A DNA stretch of 48,813 nt from Caballeronia sordidicola (GTDB lineage Bacteria > Pseudomonadota > Gammaproteobacteria > Burkholderiales > Burkholderiaceae): NCBI RefSeq assembly GCF_000729995.1, contig NZ_JNFG01000043.1, forward strand, positions 1-48,813. Direction: 5' to 3'. Positions 42,858 through 48,813 of this stretch are shown here, in pieces (positions within the stretch are counted from its first letter, which is position 1; every line of letters starts with the position of its first letter). The position numbers were made by a program, and so were the translations under genes. The notes under the pieces are model-generated. The model searched no databases. It was not told the origin of the DNA and saw only the letters and a program-made list of their open reading frames with translations.

Positions 42858-44833
42858 ATGCCCGCCGTCACGCGCGACGTACCGTCGCGCATCATGTTCC
42901 TGTACCGTGCCAGCGCCCATAGCGGGAAGAACTTTCTATACCCGTGGTATCGCAGATAAAACACTCTCGGGAATCCGGTCGCGGTGAACCTTGTCTCGTC
43001 CCACAACCCATGCTCGCGCTGCGTAGAACACAAATACTGCACGCCCTTCGCCACCGCCGGATGATCGACAAACCCCGCCGCCATCAACCCCAACAGCGCC
43101 CACGATGTCTGCGAAGCCGTGCTCGGCGCCGCTTCATATCCACGATAGTCGAGCTTGTAACTCTCCCCGCCCTCGCCCCAGCCGCCATCGGCGTTCTGAA
43201 TGCTAATGAGCCAATCCGCGGCGCGCTGCATGCGGCTATCGGTAAGAGGTAGTCCAGCCGCATTCAACGCACAAAGCGCCGTCCACGTCCCGTAGATATA
43301 GTTCAGCCCCCAACGCCCGTACCAGCTTCCATCGCGTTCCTGACCGCGCAGAATATAGTCGAGCGAGCGCTTCGCCGGCTCGCTCGTCGCCGGCAATTCA
43401 CCCAACTGCGCGAGCATCGAAAGACAACGCCCGGACACATCAACAGTAGGCGGATCGAGCAACGCGCCGTGATCGGAGAAAGGAATGTTGTTGAGGTAAT
43501 ACTGCGTGTTCTCAGGCTCGAACGCGCCCCATCCGCCGTCGCTGCTCTGCATGCCGACGACCCACTCCCGCCCGCGCGCAATCGCTTGGCCATACAACGC
43601 CGTTCCGTTTTCACGATCGACACGTTCCATCGCCATCGCGACCACGGCCGTATCGTCCACATCCGGATAATGCGGATTCGCAAACTGGAACGCCCACCCC
43701 CCAGGCCGGATATTCGGCCGGCGCGAGATCCAGTCACCGCGTACATCCAGAATCTGCAGCGGCACGAGCCAGTCCAGACCGCGCGAAACGGCAGCGCGCG
43801 CGTTGGGCGTATCGGCTTCGAGCAGCGCGTGCGCGACGAGCGACGTGTCCCATATCGGCGATAAACACGGCTGGCAATAAGCCTCGCCGCCCGGCGCTTC
43901 ATCGATGATCAAAAGCTTCTCAATCGACTGGCGCGCAATCGCCCGGTTCGGATGATCTTCCGGATAACCAAGCACGTCGTACATCATCACGGAGTTGGCC
44001 ATCGCGGGGAAAATCGCGCCGAGACCATCTTCGCCATTCAACCGTTCATCGACGAAACTCACGGCCGCTTCCACCGCCCGTTGCCGCGTGTGGCGCGGGA
44101 ACAGCGGGTCAACTGCGCGCAGCACGGCATCCACGCAACGGAACAGCGCGAACCAGCCCTGATGCTGATGCGGCGCACGCTCGGCCATGCCGGCGTTGAC
44201 GGGGGCATCGAAGAACAGTTCATCGATACGCACGCCCTTCGGATTACGCGCGCGCGGCCGCTTCGCGTTGAGCACGAGCAGCGGCACGATCACGGTCCGC
44301 GCCCAGTAAGACACCTTCGACAAATGGAACGGAAACCACTCGGGCAACAGCGTGATTTCCACGGGCATCATGGGCACCGCGCGCCACGACACCACGCCGA
44401 ACAGCGCCAGCAGAATCCGCGTGAACACGTTCGATTTTTCCGCACCGCCGGCCGCGATAATCGCGCGGCGCGCCCGCTGCATATGTTCGGCTTCGGGCAA
44501 ATCGCCGATCATCTTCAGCGCGAAATACGCCTTCACGGTGGCGCTGACGTCCATGGCGCCATCGGTGAAAAGCGGCCAGCCGCCATCGGCACGCTGGATC
44601 CTGCGCAAGTACCGCCCGATCTTCGCTTCGAGCCCAGGCTTCGGCGTCTCGGCAAGGTAATGCACGAGAAGCACGTATTCGGCGGGAATGGTGGCGTCGG
44701 CTTCGAGTTGGTAAAGCCAGTAGCCGTCGGGATGTTGGTCGGCAAGGATGGCATCGGCAGCACGCGCCACCGACGCTTCCAGCGCCGCCGCCGTCACCGG
44801 CTGGATACCGGGCGGCTGGACAGTTTCGTTCAT
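42854..44833 (-). CDS. shc: Squalene-hopene cyclase
   Basis: The 659-residue product is squalene-hopene cyclase (HpnF), which folds squalene into hopene or hopanol in one step at the inner membrane. The catalytic acid motif DVDD is at 391-394. Several QW repeats occur, for example RADGGWPLF, SSDGGWGAF, ERDGSWYGRWG and NADGGWGEG. The length is usual for the family. The ATG overlaps the hpnE stop by one base (TGATG), so translation is coupled, and the stop overlaps the proposed hpnG start. Together with HpnC, HpnD and HpnE this completes the route from farnesyl diphosphate to the hopanoid skeleton within the window. Confidence 0.96.
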   Translation of the reverse strand: MNETVQPPGIQPVTAAALEASVARAADAILADQHPDGYWLYQLEADATIPAEYVLLVHYLAETPKPGLEAKIGRYLRRIQRADGGWPLFTDGAMDVSATVKAYFALKMIGDLPEAEHMQRARRAIIAAGGAEKSNVFTRILLALFGVVSWRAVPMMPVEITLLPEWFPFHLSKVSYWARTVIVPLLVLNAKRPRARNPKGVRIDELFFDAPVNAGMAERAPHQHQGWFALFRCVDAVLRAVDPLFPRHTRQRAVEAAVSFVDERLNGEDGLGAIFPAMANSVMMYDVLGYPEDHPNRAIARQSIEKLLIIDEAPGGEAYCQPCLSPIWDTSLVAHALLEADTPNARAAVSRGLDWLVPLQILDVRGDWISRRPNIRPGGWAFQFANPHYPDVDDTAVVAMAMERVDRENGTALYGQAIARGREWVVGMQSSDGGWGAFEPENTQYYLNNIPFSDHGALLDPPTVDVSGRCLSMLAQLGELPATSEPAKRSLDYILRGQERDGSWYGRWGLNYIYGTWTALCALNAAGLPLTDSRMQRAADWLISIQNADGGWGEGGESYKLDYRGYEAAPSTASQTSWALLGLMAAGFVDHPAVAKGVQYLCSTQREHGLWDETRFTATGFPRVFYLRYHGYRKFFPLWALARYRNMMRDGTSRVTAGM

Positions 44834-46116
44834 CAGCGTTGCACCGAGAAATCAATGGAGGGATTCATAAGCAGGTCCGCCGCCTTCTGGCCGGAGCGGA
44901 TCGAGCCTTCAATGGTGGCGGGCAGCCCGTTGGCCGTCCAGTCGCCGGCCAGCATCAGGTTGGGCCAGCGCGTACGCGTTCCTGGCCGAAGGTTTTCCTG
45001 GCTCGGCACGGCCGCAAAGGTCGCACGCTTTTCCGTGACGATTTGCCATGTCGGCATGCGCTCAACGGGCAAACGCGCCGCCTTCGCAACCTCTTGCCAG
45101 ATGCCTTGGGCCAGGGCCTCACGCGGGGTATCGAGGAGACGATCCGCGCCGCTGATGGTCACCGAAAGACGTCCATCGAACGCGAACAGCCATTCGGCGG
45201 TGCCGTTCAGCAAACCGGTCATCGGCTCGAAGGCAAGCGGTGGATCAATAGCGAAGTGCGCATTGACGATGGCGCGGAATTCGTTCGGCGCGATCAACCC
45301 CGGCACGAGTTGCTGCGCCACGTTCGGCGGCACGGCAAGCACCACGCCGTCGTGAAGACCGATGTCCACGCGGCCATCGTCGAAATCAAGCGACGTGACA
45401 CGCGTCTTCGAATCCGTGCCCGAGAAGCCGATCTCACGCACCCGCGACCCCAGCTTGATCTCCGCGCCGCCATATTGCAGCAGACGCAATGCAGGATCGA
45501 CGAACGCATGGCCCAGCCCGTTGCGCGCGACCAGCGGCCGGCACGCCTGGCCGCCCAGCAGCAGCGATTCCTTCAGCACGTTGCCGGCGAGCACCGCGCT
45601 GCCTTCACGCGGATCCACATTCAGCACGGCCAGGAACAGCGGGCTGATCAGCGCGTCCCACAAGCGCCCGTTCGTGCGCATAATTTGCTGCATCGTGCGC
45701 CCGGGTTTGGCGAACAGTAGCGGTAACAGCGACAGATAATCCGCAGGCATGGTGCCCGGGACACGCGCGGAGGAATCGAAGATCCAGCCCGGCACGCGGC
45801 CCGGCGAAAGCTTTACGGTCCAGCGCGCACCGCTGCGCAAATCCATGAACGGAAACTCGGGCTGCGTCGGGCCGACGAGCTCGTCGGCCGCTCCTACCGC
45901 CTTCGCATAGCTCAGCGTGGCGTGGTTGCCCGACAGCACCAGATGGTTGCCGTTATCGATCGTGGCGTTGAGCTTGATATCGAAGTAGGAACGGCAGCGG
46001 CCACCCGCGTGCGGCGCGGCTTCGTGCAGCATTACGCGCGCTCCACGGCGCTGCAACTGGACCGCGGCGGCGAGTCCCGACAACCCGGCGCCAATCACAT
46101 GAATGAGACGCGACAT
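44833..46116 (-). CDS. hpnE: Hydroxysqualene dehydroxylase HpnE
   Basis: The 427-residue product is an FAD-dependent amine-oxidase-fold enzyme. VIGAGLSGLAAAVQLQRRG binds the ADP part of FAD at the N-terminus, GGRCRSYFD follows, and the C-terminal FAD motif is LMLAGDWTANGLPATIEG. HpnE reduces hydroxysqualene to squalene. I use the ATG at 46116 (MSRLIHVIGAG), which overlaps the hpnD stop by one base; an open frame reaching 46221 has no family match and overlaps hpnD. Its direct neighbours hpnD and shc act just before and after it in the pathway. Confidence 0.92.
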   Translation of the reverse strand: MSRLIHVIGAGLSGLAAAVQLQRRGARVMLHEAAPHAGGRCRSYFDIKLNATIDNGNHLVLSGNHATLSYAKAVGAADELVGPTQPEFPFMDLRSGARWTVKLSPGRVPGWIFDSSARVPGTMPADYLSLLPLLFAKPGRTMQQIMRTNGRLWDALISPLFLAVLNVDPREGSAVLAGNVLKESLLLGGQACRPLVARNGLGHAFVDPALRLLQYGGAEIKLGSRVREIGFSGTDSKTRVTSLDFDDGRVDIGLHDGVVLAVPPNVAQQLVPGLIAPNEFRAIVNAHFAIDPPLAFEPMTGLLNGTAEWLFAFDGRLSVTISGADRLLDTPREALAQGIWQEVAKAARLPVERMPTWQIVTEKRATFAAVPSQENLRPGTRTRWPNLMLAGDWTANGLPATIEGSIRSGQKAADLLMNPSIDFSVQR

Positions 46117-47036
46117 CAGAAAATATGTCGCGCGACGATCCACAGCAGCCGCGAACGCGGTGTGCGGACGTGGTTGCGCGGGAGATCGAAGCCGCGCTTC
46201 AAATTCGCCTCGAGCACGCACCGGTACGCACCCGACATGATGCGCGGCGCACGCACCTGAGCACGGGGCGCCGTCGCCATGATTGCATCGGATTGCGCAT
46301 AGTGGCTCCGCGCACGATCGGCGAGCGTCAGGGCGACGCGCGGCAAGCGGGCGTCGTTGACTATGGACGTGATGTCGGTCGTGGAAATGCCTTCGCGCGA
46401 CAGCAGTTCTCGCGGCAGATAAACACGTCCAATACCGGCGTCTTCATCTATATCGCGAAGAATGTTCGTGAGTTGCAGCGCACGGCCGAGGTGGTGCGCG
46501 AGACGCCGTCCGGCATCTTCGTGCATCCCGAATATCCTCACCGATAACCGCCCGACCGCGCTCGCCACACGGTCGCAATAGAGGTCGAGCGTGGCTTCAT
46601 CGGGCGCGACGATGTCTTCGGCGGCGTCCATCGCCATACCGTCGATCACGGCAATGAAGTCATCGCGCGAGAGGTGGAAGGCTTCGATATGTTGTGTCAA
46701 CGCAGCCAGCGACCTGCGCGGCTTGCCGGCGTAGCAATCGTCTATATCAGCACGCCATTGTTCGAGCGCGGCGGCGCGTTCGCCGCGCGGCAACGTGCCG
46801 TCGGCTATATCGTCAACCGCGCGGCAAAACGCGTAGACCTGATACATGGCGTCGCGCTGCGCAGCCGGCAGGATGCGCATGGCGAGATAGAACGAACTAC
46901 CCGACGTTACCTTGGCAACGTCGGGAGCAGGATCGTCGGCGATAAGATTGGAAACGGCCAAGACGGACTCCGCTGTGGCGCCCCCAAGGGCAGCAAGTGT
47001 TAGATCGGGCGCCGGGCATCCGGCTTCATGGAACAT
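46116..47036 (-). CDS. hpnD: Presqualene diphosphate synthase HpnD
   Basis: The 306-residue product is a squalene/phytoene synthase-type enzyme with SGSSFYLAMRILP, the aspartate motif DDIAD at 75-79, and NILRDIDEDA at 191-200. These features mark HpnD, which joins two farnesyl diphosphates to presqualene diphosphate. The ATG at 47036 has no clear ribosome site and gives an N-terminus about 20 residues longer than usual, so a GTG further in could be the true start. First gene of the hpnD-hpnE-shc-hpnG operon; its partner hpnC lies in the other hopanoid block. Confidence 0.9.
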   Translation of the reverse strand: MFHEAGCPAPDLTLAALGGATAESVLAVSNLIADDPAPDVAKVTSGSSFYLAMRILPAAQRDAMYQVYAFCRAVDDIADGTLPRGERAAALEQWRADIDDCYAGKPRRSLAALTQHIEAFHLSRDDFIAVIDGMAMDAAEDIVAPDEATLDLYCDRVASAVGRLSVRIFGMHEDAGRRLAHHLGRALQLTNILRDIDEDAGIGRVYLPRELLSREGISTTDITSIVNDARLPRVALTLADRARSHYAQSDAIMATAPRAQVRAPRIMSGAYRCVLEANLKRGFDLPRNHVRTPRSRLLWIVARHIF

Positions 47037-47612
47037 GCTTTAAAGCTGAATGCAAACCTGGCTATGGCTTGGACACCGGCTTCAGGCGGCGTGTAAGCCG
47101 TGCCGGAAGCGGCGAAAAGTATATCAAGTTTGTGAAGAGTTGCCCTGAGCTGCCCTACCGCGTGCTTTCAACCCGCTTGCCATCCGGCCTCAACCTTCGT
47201 ACAAAACGTCGGCCGTTTGGCTGTATGGCTCTTCAGCCGCCGCGAAAGCGGTAGGTTAGGGCGACCGGGCGACGTACGCAATATCCGATAGTCGAAGCCG
47301 TCGAGCGCGACCGTCTGCGCGGCGGCGAGGCCAATCTTCTGCGCCAATTTTACCCGGTTCGCCGCTTTTTACCTCCCGCGCGGCTCTTCACCGCGCCTCA
47401 ATCCATGCGCTTTAAACGTCGATACCGGGTGTTTGGCAGAACATCGATGGATCGCTTAAAAGGCACGATTTATGCACGCTTTTTTTGATTTTGAGCGCTG
47501 CCGGCAAACAACGAGCGCCTGAATGCGCAGAACTCCGCGCGTCGCATTCGCTGCGTTCATCGTTGTATAAAGATGCCACGCTCAGCCATCCACAACGGGA
47601 CGACGACTCACC
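47037..47612. other. Intergenic region upstream of hpnD
   Basis: About 575 bp between the divergent hpnD and sensor kinase genes, with no gene I can support. It should hold both promoters. A 6-bp GCGCGG/CCGCGC hairpin lies at 47378-47396 without a T-run. Confidence 0.4.
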
Positions 47613-48813
47613 ATGACGCCGCAACGCGAGGAACCGGGCGCTGACCAATGGCAGGACGAACCGCCGTTTCCCGTGGTCCCGGAACGTAACTTCGCCGCCC
47701 AGCGCATGACCCTGCTGGTCCTGCTGATCGCCGCCATTGTCTTGCCCTGCCTGTACGTCGCGGTGATGTCGTGGAGCGACCTGAAAGCGCGTGAAGCCGA
47801 AGCCGCCGAGATGGTCGATCGCAACGCGCACGTCGCCGAAGAACACGCGCAGAAAGTCTTCGACATGAACGAGACGCTCAACGCCCGCGTGATCGACCTG
47901 ATCTACGGCGTCGACGACGACACCCTGCGCCGCGAGGAATACGACATTCACAACAGACTCGTGGGAATGGGCGGCGGTTATCCGCAAGTGGCGTCGGTGA
48001 GCATTATTGGCGCGGATGGGCGCCTGGTTGCCACGAGCCGCATTTTCCCTTCGCCGGATGTATCGATTGCCACCCGCGACGACTTTGTCGGCATTCGCGA
48101 CAACAAGATGTTTGAAAACGTGTCCCGCGTGATGCTCGGCAAGGTGGCGGGAGAGACCGTCTTCAACACGGCCGTGCCGCGCAAAACCCCGGATGGCCGC
48201 TTCGACGGCATTGTGACCATCGCCCTTCGTCCCAGTTACTTTGGCCGGTTCTATCGCGAATTGCTGGGCGAACACACGACCGTATCGCTCGGCCTCACGC
48301 GCACGGACGGCGCTGTGCTCGCGTGGTATCCGCCGCGGCCAGCCAACCGCATGGAACTTGCCGCCAGTTCGCCGTTGCGCGAAGCGTATGCCTCGGGTGA
48401 GCGCAACGGCGTCGCGCGAATGCGCTCAGGACTCGACGATGAAATGAAAATCGTGGCGTATCGCAAGGTGGGGAATTATCCGGTGTACGTGTCCAGCGGA
48501 TATCCCGTTTCGACCATCTGGGCTGCGTGGTATCGGCATCTCAGCGTGCTGATACTGTCCTTGTTCGCACCGTGCGTGGTGTTATGGGGCGTGATCTGGC
48601 TGTCGCTACGCCGCCTCGCCAATGAAGAAGATGCCTGGGAACGCTGGCAGGCGGAAGCGTCCATGCGCCGGTCGATCGAATCCGCTTACCGGCAGGCACG
48701 CAAGATGGAAGCGCTGGGTAATCTGGTCGGCAGCGTCGCACATGATTTCAACAACCCGCTGATGATACTCTCAACCAACGTCCAGATTGCCCGGCCACGC
48801 GGCGCGACCGGGC
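47613..48813 (+). CDS. Membrane sensor histidine kinase, C-terminus cut by window edge
   Basis: About 400 residues are visible from an ATG at 47613. A cytoplasmic Pro/Glu-rich stretch leads to a membrane helix at about 33-53. A periplasmic sensor of about 250 residues follows (VSIIGADGRLVATSRIFPS, IVTIALRPSYFGRFY), resembling a Cache-type domain. A second membrane helix lies at about 309-332, then a short helical linker and a HisKA region with H377 in SVAHDFNNPLMIL. The HDFNN form of the histidine motif is typical of one kinase subgroup. The ATPase domain and any receiver lie outside the window. The ligand is unknown; Cache domains often bind small organic molecules. Confidence 0.88.
   Translation, partial: MTPQREEPGADQWQDEPPFPVVPERNFAAQRMTLLVLLIAAIVLPCLYVAVMSWSDLKAREAEAAEMVDRNAHVAEEHAQKVFDMNETLNARVIDLIYGVDDDTLRREEYDIHNRLVGMGGGYPQVASVSIIGADGRLVATSRIFPSPDVSIATRDDFVGIRDNKMFENVSRVMLGKVAGETVFNTAVPRKTPDGRFDGIVTIALRPSYFGRFYRELLGEHTTVSLGLTRTDGAVLAWYPPRPANRMELAASSPLREAYASGERNGVARMRSGLDDEMKIVAYRKVGNYPVYVSSGYPVSTIWAAWYRHLSVLILSLFAPCVVLWGVIWLSLRRLANEEDAWERWQAEASMRRSIESAYRQARKMEALGNLVGSVAHDFNNPLMILSTNVQIARPRGATG

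Overview
The window looks like chromosomal DNA of a Burkholderia-group betaproteobacterium (Burkholderia, Paraburkholderia or Caballeronia). It has GC-rich coding sequence and a nearly complete hopanoid pathway: hpnA, hpnB, hpnC, an ispH copy, hpnH, hpnM, hpnN, then hpnD-hpnE-shc-hpnG. Species cannot be settled from this stretch.

Layout. 1-5.6 kb: a minus-strand signalling operon (three-receiver hybrid kinase, CheR-like methyltransferase, receiver-less CheB-like methylesterase, response regulator/kinase cut by the left edge). 5.7-12.6 kb: first hopanoid block (hpnA; divergent hpnC-hpnB; ispH-hpnH). 12.7-14.2 kb: a small unknown gene, an orphan Phd-type antitoxin and hpnM (MlaC family). 14.2-18.4 kb: an acyl-CoA module (Lrp, AMP-dependent ligase, PECR-like reductase) divergent from a TetR gene, with two near-identical palindromes between them. 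18.5-22.3 kb: a TonB siderophore receptor behind a Fur-box-like site, a PiuC hydroxylase, and a MazEF pair. 22.5-26.1 kb: hpnN and an MlaA lipoprotein. 26.4-32.5 kb: a fluoroacetate-dehalogenase-like gene and leuC-leuD, split by a roughly 3.1 kb insert that carries a large Ig-like repeat protein and is bounded by 110-bp direct repeats. 32.6-36.8 kb: the divergent LysR gene and small unknown genes. 37.5-41.2 kb: an AT-rich island with two overlapping reverse transcriptase genes and a candidate structured RNA. 41.6-47.0 kb: a DUF2000 gene and the coupled hpnD-hpnE-shc-hpnG operon. 47.6 kb to the end: a membrane sensor kinase cut by the right edge.

The most notable element is the pair of reverse transcriptases at 37.8-41.2 kb. 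Their motifs, overlap, helical C-terminal extension and foreign base composition fit a type 3 defence-associated reverse transcriptase system (DRT3). Directly downstream on the same strand lies a run of strong hairpins and a single CACACAC tract, the only one in either flank, which I propose is the system's non-coding RNA. All assignments rest on reading motifs by eye; no database search was possible.
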